Source of the DNA: Amblyomma americanum
Lineage: Eukaryota > Arthropoda > Arachnida > Ixodida > Ixodidae
DNA length: 64,000 bases
Direction: 5' to 3'
NCBI RefSeq assembly: GCF_052857255.1
Contig: NC_135497.1
Coordinates: forward strand, 114,042,456-114,106,455
This document shows positions 1 through 12,311 of the stretch, one piece after another; the first letter of the stretch is position 1; each line of letters begins with the position of its first letter. Made by a program: the position numbers and the translations under genes. The notes beneath the pieces are model-generated. The model was not told the origin of the DNA. It saw nothing but the letters and a program-made list of their open reading frames with translations, and searched no databases.

Positions 1-27
1 AGAGGAACCGCGCTGTTATGGCGGAAT

Positions 28-54
28 GGGGGGGGGGGGGGGGGGGGGGGGGGG
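28..54. repeat. poly-G homopolymer
   Basis: An uninterrupted run of about 27 G. Its length is unreliable in most sequencing chemistries. Similar G or C runs recur at 1265-1289, 4918-4938, 9572-9590 and 37,757-37,769. Confidence 0.95.
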
Positions 55-1264
55 TGGTTGGACTGACGGTGGCTGACAGCTCCTCCTGCGGCTGCGAGCG
101 GCGCACTTGAGCGCCCACGCGGCTTGCGCCACCGCGTGTCTCAGCCGCAGCAGAAGCAGCGAGCGCGCACAAAGCCGCGTCTCTGTCTCGCGCGAGGCCG
201 TCCGCGCGCGCGCGCGCGCCCCGGGCAAAAAAACAATGTCGCGACCGTCGGAGGAAGCTCCCATCCTTCTCACAGCAGCCGCTCCGCGCTATCGCGCTCA
301 TCAGACGCTCATTTGACGAGCTGCCAGATGCGCTAGACTGCATTACACGGACTTCCGAACTGGGAGCGTGGCGTTTGTTTACGCACCAGTGTCGGGTGAC
401 TGGCTGCCGCGAGACCTCCCACACGCGACCCCGGGCCTGCGACCTGTATTCCTCCCCAGGGGGAACAAACCCGCAAAGGAGCTCGCCGCCGCGGCTCGCG
501 CCCGCGCGTTTGTCGGCGCGAGCGTGCGTGCGGCGCCCCTTTGCGGACGTCCGAGGGCTGCCCCGCTTTGTTGTTCGCCCTGCTCCTCCTCCTCCTCCGC
601 CAGCCCGCCTTGCGTGCGTCTCCAGACGGTGCCGCCACCGGCGTGTACGCGCCTCGCAGGAGCCGTGTATCGCGACTCGTCGCGGGGGTCGGTGTAGCTG
701 CGCTGTTTGCGTATTCGCGTCACTGCGGGGGACCAACCTTGGTCGCTGTCTTTGCACTTGTGGGTGGAAAAAGAAGTGATATCAGAGAGAGAATTGCGCG
801 GAACTGCCTTATTTTTATTTTGCCCCTGACGAGGTCGTCGTTCGGTCCTTTCTCTCGGGTTCGCTGAGCGAGACAACAAAAGGAAAAATGGAAGCTGGAA
901 ATGCGGCGAGGTTAACAATGGGCCGAGAAACTGTTTTCTGTTCGGCCATGCTAATTAAACGCGACAGAAAACAAAAGACGCAAGGAAAGGCCGGAGCCTG
1001 TCGGCGCGTTGCTGCCAAACTGTTTTAAGCATGCTTGATCGTTTCTTTGCCAGAATAAAGAAGAGGGGCGGGGGACAAGCAGGCACTTGGAATAAAAACA
1101 AAAACTGCAAAAGACAAAATGAAGGAGTCGCTGAGCCAACTAGCATCGACGCTAACAGAGGAAACAACCGTGGCAGCTCTTAAAGATGCTCTGGCTTTGT
1201 TTTCCCTTTCCCCATAACGCGACTATAATAGCGGCACCTTTGCAGCCTCGCTTGCATAAAGCCT

Positions 1265-1289
1265 CCCCCCCCCCCCCCCCCCCCCCCCC
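1265..1289. repeat. poly-C homopolymer
   Basis: An uninterrupted run of about 25 C, equivalent to the G runs elsewhere in the window. Confidence 0.95.
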
Positions 1290-3055
1290 ACTTTTGTCTG
1301 TTCTGTTGTTTTTGCTTCGTTTTGCGCAAACCGCTCTCTCGCGGGGGCGAGTGGCAACTGTACGACGCCTGGAGGTGGCGACCCGGCGCCGGCGATTCGC
1401 GTCTAGACGGCGGCGATCCGTGCGAATTGCGAGCCCCCCGCTGCAGTGAAAAAGCAAAATACCCCCCATAAAGAAATCGGCCGGAAATTTTGTGCCTCTG
1501 GAAGTCGTCTATTGTTTTCCAAATAGAAGCCATAAAAAGGCACGTGTCCCTTGCGCCCATATTGCAGATGCATTCTGCGCGCGCGGCGCAAGGAGGCGTT
1601 TTCGCTCTTCGCTCTTTTTTTTTTTTTCTCCTCTCTTTTTCGCGGAGCCTGAGCAAGTGTCTTACAGAAAGGCGCGGCCCCAGACACTGCGGCCGTAAAA
1701 ACACAGCGCCTATAGTGCGCGGCGCGTGCGGGAGCCGCCTTTGTCTTGCTGTTTCCCCGGCCGGGTCGATGCGAGACCGGCGCTGTGTGCCGGACAAACG
1801 GTCCGGCGCGTTAAACGGCAGGCGTGCGAGAAAGAAATAAAAGAGCAAGAAAAGAAAGGTTAGGTCAAAAAAAAAAAAGAAAGACAAACCCACACGCCCT
1901 CCCTCCGAGACTGGAGTTGTTTCGGACGAGCAAAGTGCGCCGGTTTACATCGATTCGACACTTTATCATCCCCAAAGCATTACCGAAATGGGACAAGGAG
2001 GAAATAATTAAAGAAGGGAACGGGTTAATGACCGAGGCCTACTCCTGGGCGGTCGCGGGGGGTTTTATAGCAAACGCCGCGCGGAGTTTTTAATGTACGA
2101 GAGAAGTGGGGTAAAAATAAACGGGTCCCAAAGCGGGCCTTTCTCGCGCGCACTACATCGTTCTTCGGACCCGCGCTGATTGCGCGGCGTAGCCGCTCGA
2201 GCGGGAGCGCAATGCGGGAGCGGGCAATGAATTATGAATTGAGCGAGCGCAGAAGCTCGCGCGGACGGAGAGAATGTGCTTTTTATTCCCGTCGTTTCTT
2301 CGTCACCCGACTGCAGGCCAACCGGGAACAAAAGCAAGTCCCGCCAATGTGCCGACGAATTCGCGGTGCCACAGAGCCCTTCCGTGGATCGCTATAATAG
2401 GATAGCTTCAGCTTTGGACGGCCTATAGTATAGCACTGTGTCGCAGCAAATCAAGTCTACTGAGTGTTGCGAAAAGCGCTTTAGTGCGGAATGCAGCAAG
2501 CACAGAACAGGCTATACGAGTTATGACAAACTGGCGTAGTCGGGATAATATTGTAACGCTTATATTGCTTTTAGGTTTTGGACTCTCTTAGACAGTTTCT
2601 GCCCGCGCTCCTCCAACTGTGTCCGCGAACCGATTGTTTCTTTGCTTAGGGAAAAAAAATGGTTTCCATTCTCTCTGTAATGTTTTCGAAGATATTACAA
2701 GTAGGTGACTTCCTTTTCACTGTGTGCGACTGTCGTCAGCCCTACTGTGCAGTGATGACAGGGAAGCGAATAGCCGGCGTCACCTCAAGGCACCAACGTA
2801 TACCTGCGTCTACATTTATACCAGATAGAACGAGGAGCGCTCAAGAGCAGAGGCAAAGGATGTAAACACCAGGCGCAGTGTCAGTTCCTATTGTGCTTGT
2901 TAACGCAAAACATACAAATAGAAAAGGCAGTAACAGTGGAGACAACAAGCTAGTAAATCACGATGGTTCGTTCAACGTGACTACATCAATAAATTGCACA
3001 AGCACCGATTTTAGGAGAAGAGTAATGGAAAATTAACGCCTGATCTGTTCGTATA

Positions 3056-3809
3056 CAGTCGTTCCTCGTTAATATGTACGCTTTGGTTCGCGAGCAAAAC
3101 TGTCCGTAAAACGAGTCGTCCGTAATGACGAATCGCGAAGAAAAAAAAAAGAACACATTGAAAAGAAAATCTTCGTGATGTAAGTATGCTTCTCTGGGTA
3201 GTGGTGAGCGGTAAATTGGGAAATTCGACAAAATCCTGGTAGCTCCAAGTGTGTTATTCTTCTCTCCATCATCTTTAAAATAATGTGGCGCTATCACACG
3301 CATTACGGCGCTCCATGGCACTACTCTCCAATTTCGACTGCTCACATACCATGAGCCAATAGTTCGTCTTCACTAAGTCAGCTGGCAGCTGCGAAAGACA
3401 GCTTTCAGCGCAGCACAAGCTGGAGAAAGAATTTCCTTCAGAGTCATTCATGCACTCTGACAAATGGTAGGCGCCTCGACGATGGCGCCGCAACCATGGA
3501 GCCGCAAAACAACGCCATCATTTTGCATTTACACTATTTTTCACTGCCATTCGCTGGTGTCCAGCACTCAAAATACACGAAAGACCTGGTTTTGGAAACC
3601 GAAATGTTGTGATCATAGCTCTCCATATTTACGCGGCAAGAATACATGAAATCCCGTATGCTCAGTGCATTTCGCCCTGCCCATTGTCCGGCAGCGAGTT
3701 TCCAAATTAACGAGGCGTAAATATATGAAAAAAGCTTGGTCCCCGAAAAAATTGCCGATAATTCAAGTCGTCTGTATTAACGAGGGTCGTATTAACGCGG
3801 CACGACTTG
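3056..3809. mobile_element. Tigger/pogo-like non-autonomous DNA transposon
   Basis: The left end reads CAGTCGTTCCTCGTTAATA. The right end, reverse-complemented, starts CAAGTCGTGCCGCGTTAAT. Both ends therefore carry the same degenerate terminal inverted repeat, with further CGTTAATA motifs just inside. Each end abuts a TA dinucleotide (3054-3055 and 3810-3811), the target duplication expected for the Tc1/mariner/pogo superfamily. Short subterminal repeats built on 'CTCGTTAATA' resemble Tigger-type ends. No transposase frame is visible in the ~750 bp, so it is non-autonomous. The pogo/Tigger assignment is inferred from end sequence only. Confidence 0.6.
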
Positions 3810-3830
3810 TATTCTTCGACACCTATAATG

Positions 3831-3857
<27 letters not shown>
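3831..3857. repeat. (TA)n microsatellite
   Basis: About 13 TA units, just outside the right end of the Tigger-like element. Confidence 0.95.
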
Positions 3858-3859
<2 letters not shown>

Positions 3860-3862
<3 letters not shown>

Positions 3863-4510
3863 GGCTCACTTTGCTCCTAATTTCCGCAATGCAGTAAGCG
3901 CAGAACGAAATTAATAAGCTGAAGGGATGCTTTTGGTGGCACCTAGATACTGAACCATATCAGGTGCAAAAATTAGTAACGACAAAAATAAAAATGCTGT
4001 CTTCCATGCCGTCGCGAGTGATGTTTAGATAGAAAGCTTCTTTATTGTTACTTCGTATAGAAAAGCCCAGAGTTGCATCTTGAGCTCGCTTCCAAATATA
4101 TGCAGAGACCATACGGATGGTGCACGATGAGGAAGAAAGGTATGTACAGCCTTGGACAAAAGTCTTACGGCCGCAGAGTTTTAAAAACCAAAATGGCTCA
4201 TAAGGTGAGGTCGAGCGTCCTCCTTACCTCAAAGAGATTTACGTTTTGAGGATTGTCATAAGATTCGCACTACACGGCTGAAAAGCGAACCGTGTGGTCT
4301 GCAAACTTTTGACCTATGCTGTACCTGCAGTAGTGATAAATAAAGAGGACAAGGCGGACACGAAATGAAAACACATTCACCTTAGAGGCTCCCCACGCAT
4401 CAATGGGAATGCGAGGTTAAGGCTGTTTCCGCCATCTTCTTTGGTAGGACTGGAGCTCTCGCGGGTATATACATGGTCCTTGAATATACATTGACTTGCA
4501 ATACCGATCT
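3860..4510. repeat. unannotated stretch with a dispersed repeat fragment
   Basis: Nothing gene-like is seen. A segment near 4240-4312 resembles 28,141-28,233; both contain ACGGCTGAAAA followed by a CCGYGTGG motif and GACC. It is therefore a copy of an unclassified dispersed repeat. Confidence 0.4.
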
Positions 4511-4523
4511 GAATATTTATTTT

Positions 4524-4769
4524 GGTTTGGTTTGGTTTATATGGGTTTAACGTCCCAAAGCGACTCAGGCTATGAGAGACGCCGTAGTGAAGGGCTCCGG
4601 AAATTTCGACCACCTGGGGTTCTTTAACGTGGACTGACATCGCACAGTACACGGGCCTCTAGAATTTCGGCTCCATCGAAATTCGACCGCCGCGGCCGGG
4701 ATCGAACCCGCGTATTTCGGGCCGGCAGCCGAGCGCCATAACCACTCAGCCACCGCGGCGGCTGAATAT
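4524..4769 (-). mobile_element. Ruka-type tRNA-derived SINE, full length
   Basis: Read on the minus strand it starts with a tRNA-like head containing an A box (GGTGGCTGAGTGG) and a B box (GGGTTCGATCCC). The SINE body follows (TGTGCGATGTCAG, TTAAAGAACCCCAGGTGG, TTCCGGAGCCC), and it ends in a CCAAA-rich tail. A perfect 13-bp direct repeat, GAATATTTATTTT, flanks it at 4511-4523 and 4770-4782, showing LINE-type target-primed insertion. The same body recurs at 11,941, 17,991, 20,059, 31,427 and 43,802. I recognise the family as the tick SINE Ruka. Confidence 0.88.
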
Positions 4770-4917
4770 GAATATTTATTTTCTTGAGCTTGAACAGTTG
4801 TTATCGAGAGGTGCTAACCACCGTCTCTTAAGTGCTTAGAAACAGCTGTGCGGTGGGCAGAAAAGAAACAAAGCAATGCCACAGCGTGTGAATAGGCTTG
4901 CAGCAGTATATGCAGTA

Positions 4918-4938
4918 GGGGGGGGGGGGGGGGGGGGG
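4918..4938. repeat. poly-G homopolymer
   Basis: A run of about 21 G, 77 bp before a scaffold gap. It may have contributed to the assembly break. Confidence 0.9.
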
Positions 4939-5015
4939 ATATCCCCTTGACGCCTCTTGAGAACGCCTATGGTCCAACGGGCGGAGTTTCAGAAAGACTA
5001 CTTTTATCTCCAGGG

Positions 5016-5115
5016 NNNNNNNNNNNNNNNNNNNNNNNNNNNNNNNNNNNNNNNNNNNNNNNNNNNNNNNNNNNNNNNNNNNNNNNNNNNNNNNNNNNNN
5101 NNNNNNNNNNNNNNN
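5016..5115. other. assembly gap (100 N)
   Basis: Exactly 100 N, a conventional placeholder for a scaffold join of unknown length. Confidence 0.99.
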
Positions 5116-8100
5116 TATCCCGACTGTTTTTCTCGTTCCCATGAGTGCGACGCTTCAGGTGGCTGCTTTCTTCGCTTCTGCAGCGTGCTTCGCGAGCCAG
5201 AATGCAAATAAGCCTGCTCCTCCGTGTAACAAGGACGAAAACGGTTGCTCTTCAGCTGCGGCCGATTAGAATGGGACCCGCGTGGCCAATTCATCTGCCG
5301 TGTTGATTCGTTATCCTCCCGACGAAGGCCCCGAAACAGGAGACAGGTGCTGGAGGGGGCGCGAACACCGTTGTAGGTAAATATATGCGTGTTCGTTCCA
5401 GCAAGCAGAGGGGGAGAGAGACAAGTGGGGGCTGGAAGAGGGAGAGAGAGCGCAAAAGGCAGAGAGAGACGCCTGGAACTACTGTGCCCCCATCAGCGCG
5501 GACAAAGAAGCCCCTTTTCGCGGCTCGGGCCGCACGCGCGAACGACTGCGCGGTGTTACGAGGTGGTTAGACCTTTAATTAGAGGACCTAACGCGTATGC
5601 CAGAACATGCCGATGGAGGTCCGCGCCGCGGCTCGCGGGCGGGAATGATCGTGGTTATTAATAATTATCACCGCGAAGCGTCCGCCTGGTTTCCTGCCAG
5701 GTGTTCCCGTCGTGCTCCCTGGGCGTTCGCGCGTGTCGGCGGCGCATATTAAGTCATTTGGCGGAGCTCTCCGTCTACGCTTGCCATCTCGGTACGCGAG
5801 GTCCACCGTCTCGATGTTTTTTTCTTTCTTTTTTTTTCTTCTTACCCGATTTTTCACCGTATACGTGGGCGACAAGCAGCTGATCAATTCACCCGCCTCA
5901 GAGAGTTGCGGCACTGCGAACGCTTGTTGCTCGTGAAACAATCTGCCGCACGGGCCTCCCTGTGCGTGCAAAAAACAAGGTCGTAAAACTCCGCGTAACT
6001 GCTCGGCAATACTCAGCGGGTGTATACGTGTGCGCGGCTGGGCTTTGCTGTGTTCTACGGTGAGGCGAGAAGCGCAGGCGACAAAACTCGACACGTTGCG
6101 AGGCGCGCCTTTACACGCGGCCGATGTTGAAATGTACTTGGTGTCCTTTGCGCAGTTGCGAGTGCTGCGCAGCGCGAAATCTTGAGAGTTCGTTTCGCGC
6201 CGCTGTTTGACGATCTGGTCACGCCAAAGAGCAAACGTGGCGCCGATGCAAAACGCGTGTGTTTCTCCTTTCTTTTTTTTTTTTTGGCAAGTGTTGAGCC
6301 AGCGTAAAAAGAAGGATATGAAATATTAATATTTCCGCGCACGTCCCGCTTTAGCGAAATTGGCAAGCTCCCGGCGCCACTACTTGTTTGCACTTCGTCG
6401 TGCTCTTCAGGGGCTTTCGCGCTTGAAGAGCTGCAGCTAGGTAGGAGAGCTACCGCAAAACTGGCGCCCCACGAGTGTTGTTTTCGCAGCTGTTGCTGTG
6501 ATGCTTGGTGTGCGCTTTGCAATCAAGCTACTAAAATAAACGCTGCATAACACTGAGCACAGAAGGACTACTAACGTCAACACTAGTTGTATGAATTTTT
6601 CTTTTCAGTAGTAGCATGCGTCCCGCGTTTAATACTCGGACTTTGCAATGCTACACACCACAGAGTAGGCCGCCTGGGCGTCGCAGCCCGTGTAGGTGCA
6701 CCACCGTGGAAGCAACGCGGTGGCTGACCACCAGCCGCTGTCGAGCGGCCGAGCTGTTCGGGGAAAAGCGCCGCGACTCGGCGACGCGGCCAATTACAGG
6801 CGGCGCGGTTATCGGCCCTCCGGGGTCCTTCGCCGGGCGCCAAGTCTGCCGTGCCGCTCTTCGGCTTCTCCGCAGCGGCTCCTCCGCTCTCGGGCGTCGT
6901 CGGAACGGCGCATGACGTCAGCGGCGGCAGCGCGGCGTCGTACGGCCCCCTAGCCGGCGTCCGTCGTGGCGGAAAAAGTCACCGCCCGGTGGGGACATTA
7001 AAAGTAGGACAGTCCGCGCAGGCGTGTCCTGCCAAGGCTGCGTCAAACGTATCGCCATTGTCTCGCGGCTCCCGACCAGTTGACATCTGGGAAAGCTCGC
7101 GTCTTTCTTGCAATTCTAATAGCGTCCACCGTCATCTGTGTCACTGCTAACCGGGATCGGCGCTGTGTCGCCCGCGCACCGACGGCGGCGGCTGGATGCT
7201 TGTCGGCGTGCGTCCTTGCGTTTTCGACACAATCAGGGACGGTGGGTTTCGCGCGTGCGACGCGCTCGCCGAGAAAGCGTCCCCCCCTCCCCCCTCGCGC
7301 GTCTGCGTGTGTAGCGTCGTGCTGCGCTGCGTATAGTACGCGATCCCCTCTGCTCGGTCACGCTCGGCACTGCAAATTGCACGCCCTTTAGTCCTCCTGA
7401 CGCGCAACAAGAGAAAAAGCGCACGCGCTACTTTGTTTTCAAAGCATGTGCGGTTGAAGGTGTGCGCCGTCTAGTAACGGCTCTGCCGTCTCCCGACAGT
7501 GCTTTTTTTCCAGCCCGCCTCCTTCTAGAGTGTTATCCTTTGAGAAGAACGCAGCTACACGAGGCTGTGGACACCACACAGTATATTAGCGAAAATCTGT
7601 CGAGAGAGACACCTGGTGATACGCCTATAGAGAGCAGCCAGACATGTCCGCACAAGCCGTCCTTATTTGCGTTGTTCTGTCCCGTCCATGTACACCTGGG
7701 GACACCGCGTTTTCACGCGCCACCTTCTCCTAGACGGTAGAGTATCTTTTTGAGTGCCTCTTTCAAGAAGCTCCGCTGTGGTGCTCCGCAGTACACATTG
7801 CGTCGTGAACGCCGGCGTATCGTTCTTCGATATGATTTCCCACGGCCGTGGTGGGCGACATCAGCGCGTATCTTATCGCTTGCGTTGTCTTCTGAATCCA
7901 CACTATGTACCCCTTTAAGTGGACCGCTACTGATCGGTCATGTTCGCCGCAGGTCATGCGTGTTTGCGCCTTTCCACCCCCCGATTTTCTTGGAGCTTGT
8001 TTGTTCGAACTGCAGCAACCCCGACTTCGAGAGTTCCCATCTTATCGACATTTCTATTATCGCTAAATGCCGTTGCGTCGATTGCTTCTTTTATTTTTCC

Positions 8101-9557
8101 AGTCGCAGAAGTCAAGAGGCTGACACTTTTCTCTTTTTAATGGAGAAAAGACTCGAACACGAGAGGGCGCTTTCCCGCCTCGAGCCCGACATATTTTGGT
8201 AAGAAGTCGTGCGAAGAGAGCGTACACACAGGACGCGTCGCTTCGAGTGGCGACCTCTTACGCAGAGCAGAGGAGCAGGGATAGGCCGCGTTTTCGTCGC
8301 GCTGGGTGCGCCTGCGACCATTATTCGAGCCGCATAAGCAGCAGGCCGGTCGTTCGGCGCGCGATTTATTTCGGCTCGCATCGGCAGCCTCAGCAGGGAC
8401 GCCTCGATTATGACGCTGCTGCGTAAAGAGGTGGAAGTGAGCGCCAAGACTCGGGAGAACTGCGCCGCCTTGTCAGCGTCCGTTTAACTTGCCGATCGAT
8501 GCCCGAGCGGGGCGGTGATCAATCGATCATGCGACCGACGAGGCCGCGGTATAATAATCGCGGCCGAACGGACACTGTGCTCTGCGGCGCAAAAAAAAAA
8601 AAAAAAGAAGAGCCGGCCTGCGCTGCGGCTCCCTCCTCCTGCGCGCGTTCTCATTGGGCGGAAACTTAGGGAAAAGATCGGCCCTTGCCCGCTAATAAAC
8701 TCGTCCTCGGCGAGCACTTCTGCGCAGTGAGGAAGGAGCCTCGGGGCTTGCGCTGACGGCCCTGCTGCCGAGGGACCGGCGCCTGCATCGCGCATAGTGA
8801 AGGATCGCCTGTACAACCTTTTGTCGTGCGCTTCGTTTCGCTGTGATGCATGGACGCGCGTCCCAGCGCTGGTCGCAGATTACGCTACCCGTGTTGTCGG
8901 GGCGGAAACTGAGTGGTGTTGGCTCGGTGGGCATTGTAACTTGGCCTTGAGAACTATGTATTGACAGTCAAACAGTGCGGTAGGTTCCAGCTAGTGTTTG
9001 ATGATCTCGTCGAGGCGTGGCGCCAAGGCTTAAATTGGATAGCCTGGCGCTTTGCAACGGGGCTTGTGTTACGTTGTAATACACACTGTTATTAGCCTCG
9101 AGCCGCCATATGCGTCTACGAAGCAAAGTGTCAGTGCACGGCTCGACAAACGTGAAATGCTTGGGACCAGCGGCGACAATAAGATTTCGTTTGGTGTTAT
9201 CTTGCCGCCCGTTGGCTCGCGTGTGAGTCGGGTTAACCGCGCAGCTATTATAAGCGGCTCAAGCGGTGACACTATAGCTTGCCTGGAGACGTTTTGTTTG
9301 TTCGTGCGTACGTTTAGGGGAAAGGAAAATTTCAACGACACGTGCGAGAAATAGGGAGCCGTTGCGCAACTGCGATAGGGTTCCAGCACTCGGTGCGGTT
9401 TCAGTGCATGAACGCGGGACCCTACATGTAACCGCGTGTACCTGCGAGGACCTTTAAACTAGGCGCGTCGCAATAAATTTATTGGCGCGGTAAATCGTTC
9501 GTTTCATTAACCTCGGCCACGCGAACGGGCCTGTGGGTAAAGGCTGTGTGTGTGTGT

Positions 9558-9588
<31 letters not shown>

Positions 9589-11060
9589 GGCTGATGCATT
9601 CACGCTTTCTGTGGTGGTCCTGTCTCGAAGGAAACGCGGCTTGCGTGTCGGGAAGGGCGTCTCTATCACTAAATGGCACTGACAGGGCGACCATGCAGTG
9701 TTAGCAGTGGCCGCGCGACGATGGCTCTCTCCGTCGCAGCTGGGTCAATTACGGATAGCGAGGACAACGCGTCTCCCTAGAGGGCAGGCTCGTGCAGCTG
9801 TTGGGGAGAGGAGTCACTTGACTCCGGTCACCCGAACGAGGTGAGCGCGCTGATGCGCCGGGGCGCCTCCTTGACGCTTGTCGGCCGGCGAGAACGCCAG
9901 TATGCGACGCACGTCACACCTGTTGCCGCCGTGCGGTGGCGCTGACCACCTCCGCTAAGCTGCCGCCGGGCGGACAGACCGCTTCCACATGCCACGCGCG
10001 TCGGGCCCCTCGTTTCCTCCCCGCGAATTTGTGGGCGCGTTTTACACGTCGCTCCTTGGCGTATACAAGACGCAGGTGGCGCCGAAACGTACGCGCCGCG
10101 TTATCCGAGATAATCTACCTCTGTAATCTGGCGCGGACGACGGCTACGAGGAGCAGGATGTGCGGGTAGGACAAGTTGGCATGCGCACTTTATGTTGAAG
10201 TCGCTTTGCGCCTAATGGGTCGTCGTTATCATTACGTGCCGGTCTGCGCGATCCGAACGATCGCCGTCCACACCTGTCGACTTCTTCGAGCGCCGAGCAA
10301 TCTCGAGACAGTCGGCGCCCATCCAGCTCCGTTTTGTTAGCACGAGTTGACCCTTTTCTTATCGACCAAGGCCCGCGTTTTTGCGCAGTTGAGTGGTTTC
10401 TTGCTCGCCTTAGCTTTCCTGTCATGAGCTCGCGTTATAGCCTTTTTCATCGTGCTACTTCTACAGTCATTTTTCGGACCATACTGTCCGGCCAGCGTAT
10501 ACGGTTGACGGAATTAAGCTGCGGTTATCGTCACTCTCTGAAACGGGGCTCGAGAATGTGACGCTTTCTTGCTGTCGATTCCATACAGTTCCACGCGGCG
10601 ATGTGTTTGACGATGTCGAATGCAGCGCGCGGAGGAAGCTAGCCGTACTCTGTAGAGCCAGGTGGCGATCTCGGTGTGTGTACGCCCGTAGTTGAAAGTA
10701 GTGGCACGTAAATTCTGAGCACGTAGACATCCGGAAATCCACGTTGCGCTGACGCCAGCCACGCGAGGACGGGCATGAAAACCAAATGAACCAGTATGTT
10801 TAGTTTTCCCGAGAATCAGTTCATAATAATTAAGAAAAGCAGAAGGGATGGAGCGGCTGGCTCTTGGCCACGAAGATTTGGTATCTGCCAGGGCGCACTT
10901 TGTGCTGCATAAAGACGCCCGCACGTATCGCGTTAAACGAAAGATGACCAGTTGTCACGCGCGAGCACTTGTAATTCCTTGTAGTAGTGCCAGGAACTAG
11001 AAAAGCATGAGAATCTTAATTCGTTGTTACATTAACGAAAAAAAAAACGCGAATGAAACA
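5116..11060. other. GC/CpG-rich noncoding block, no gene recognised
   Basis: Long stretches are CpG-rich, especially 6600-7400, 8200-8800 and 9700-10,400, with many overlapping frames on both strands. None contains a recognisable domain or a consistent exon with splice sites. A (GT)n/G tract sits at 9545-9590. The region could hold a CpG-rich promoter or regulatory DNA for the T-box locus, but no transcript model can be supported from sequence alone. Confidence 0.45.
9545..9590. repeat. (TG)n microsatellite followed by poly-G
   Basis: About 14 TG units run directly into about 19 G. Confidence 0.95.
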
Positions 11061-11067
11061 AAAAAAT

Positions 11068-11273
11068 GGGTTCGACCCCCGTGCCACCGGGTACCCACTG
11101 GTGATACAGTGGGTACAAGCTTTCCCCTGGTCTGGTGCTCGGCTTCTTTAGGGTGGAAATGTTTGGGAAATGGGTGTTCGACCCCACCTTAAGAAATGGA
11201 AAATACCTTGTGCCGTGGCGCTCTTTGGCCTTAGATGCCCTTGCGCCATAAAAATCCATAATAATCGGAGAAG
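11068..11273 (+). mobile_element. second tRNA-derived SINE family, 5'-truncated copy
   Basis: It begins at the B box (GGGTTCGACCCCCGTGCC), so the A-box part of the tRNA-like head is missing. The body has GGGTACCCACTGG, GGTACAAG, GGTGCTCGGCTTCTTT and GAAATGTTTGGGAAA, ending in TTGCGCCATAAAAATCC. The same order of blocks occurs at 35,244-35,445. It also occurs in reverse in every 186-bp unit of the array at 51,440-53,118, which identifies the dispersed form of the array monomer. Confidence 0.7.
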
Positions 11274-11299
11274 CCCATCGTACGCTACAGAAAGCTTCA

Positions 11300-11843
11300 T
11301 ACCTAATTTTATGATCCAAAGCAAGACGTTTCGTGGTACAAACGCCTCAAAGCTGGCCGAACGTCTGTCGACAACGCTGAGCGTACCGGAAGTTCGCCGA
11401 CAAGGATAACACCGAAAACAATAGCAGAAGTTCGCGAGACTGTCTTTGTAAATCTCATACCAACTATACGCAAGATGTCTACGATATGATAGGACAGCGT
11501 TTCGGTGCAGTTTTCTGGACAAACGTGCTGAAAAGTGGAAGAACAACAACTGGCTTCTCCACCATGACAACGTGCCAGCTCACAACATCATTCGTTGTTC
11601 GACAGTTCCTGACTACCAAAAACATCACAGTGCTTCTGCGCCTGCTGTGTCTGCCTCACCTTGCCCCTTGTGTCTTTTTTCTTTTTTGAAAATGAAATTG
11701 AGGATAAAGGGCGTCGGTTTAAGACAGTTGAAGAGGTGCAGTCGGAATCGCAGGAGCTCCTCAATGCACCCTCATGGGAGAAATTCTGGGATCGGTGTAT
11801 GCATGCTGAACGTGACTACTTCAGAGGAAACTTTGCAAACTAG
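11300..11843 (+). pseudogene. mariner-family transposase pseudogene, internally deleted
   Basis: Three readable pieces of a mariner transposase occur in order. An N-terminal linker (KAGRTSVDNAERTG then TPKTIAEVRETV) lies at about 11,348-11,470. The catalytic-domain block WLLHHDNVPAH is at about 11,551-11,583. The C-terminal part (LAPC.FFLF, GRRFKTVEEVQSESQELL, WDRCMHAERDYFRG) runs to a TAG at 11,841-11,843. The HHDN block carries the second catalytic Asp. The pieces lie in different frames and the region between linker and HHDN is too short for the family's usual ~345 residues, so there are frameshifts plus an internal deletion. Inactive copy. Confidence 0.85.
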
Positions 11844-11940
11844 TAGTGGGTGACGGTGGCCATCTTTATTTTACGATCGAATTCCTCGAACTTTTGGGTA
11901 GAAGCTATCACCATGACTTCTCATTCGAATTGATATCTTC

Positions 11941-12164
11941 GCCGCTTCGACGGCTCAGTGGTTACGGCGCTCGGCTGCTTACCCGAAAGACGCGGGTTCG
12001 ATCCCGGCCGCGGCGGTCGAATTTCGATGGAGGCCCGTGTACTGTGCGATGTCAGCTAGTGCACGTTAAAAAACCACTGTTGGTCGAAATTTCCGGAGCC
12101 CTTCACTGCGGCGTCTCTCATAGCCGGAGTCGCTTTGGGACGTTAAAGCCCCTTAAACCAGTTC
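11941..12164 (+). mobile_element. Ruka-type tRNA-derived SINE
   Basis: tRNA-like head with GGCTCAGTGGTTACGGCGC and B box GGGTTCGATCCC. The body contains TGTGCGATGTCAG and TTTCCGGAGCCC, and the 3' end is CTTTGGGACGTTAAAGCC. A 9-bp direct repeat, GATATCTTC (11,932-11,940 and 12,165-12,173), is the likely target-site duplication. Same subtype as 4524-4769. Confidence 0.85.
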
Positions 12165-12311
12165 GATATCTTCAGCATCGAAATGGACCGTCAGTTTTTT
12201 TTTTTTTTTTCACTTTTAGCATTCTGTGTTAGATACAACTAATATGTAACAGGGATTACCTAAACTTCTTGAACTGATCGCTCTCTTCTAAGCAGAGATT
12301 GTGCGGCTTCG

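Larger units (their letters stand above)
1..3055. other. GC/CpG-rich noncoding block, no gene recognised
   Basis: The first ~900 bases and parts of 1150-2400 are rich in CG dinucleotides and carry overlapping open frames on both strands. None shows a conserved domain: the translations are Arg/Pro/Ala-rich and look like composition artefacts. From about 2400 the sequence becomes AT-richer and holds nothing I recognise. It could be a CpG-type regulatory region or part of a long 5' intron of the T-box gene downstream, but nothing in the sequence proves that. Confidence 0.5.
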
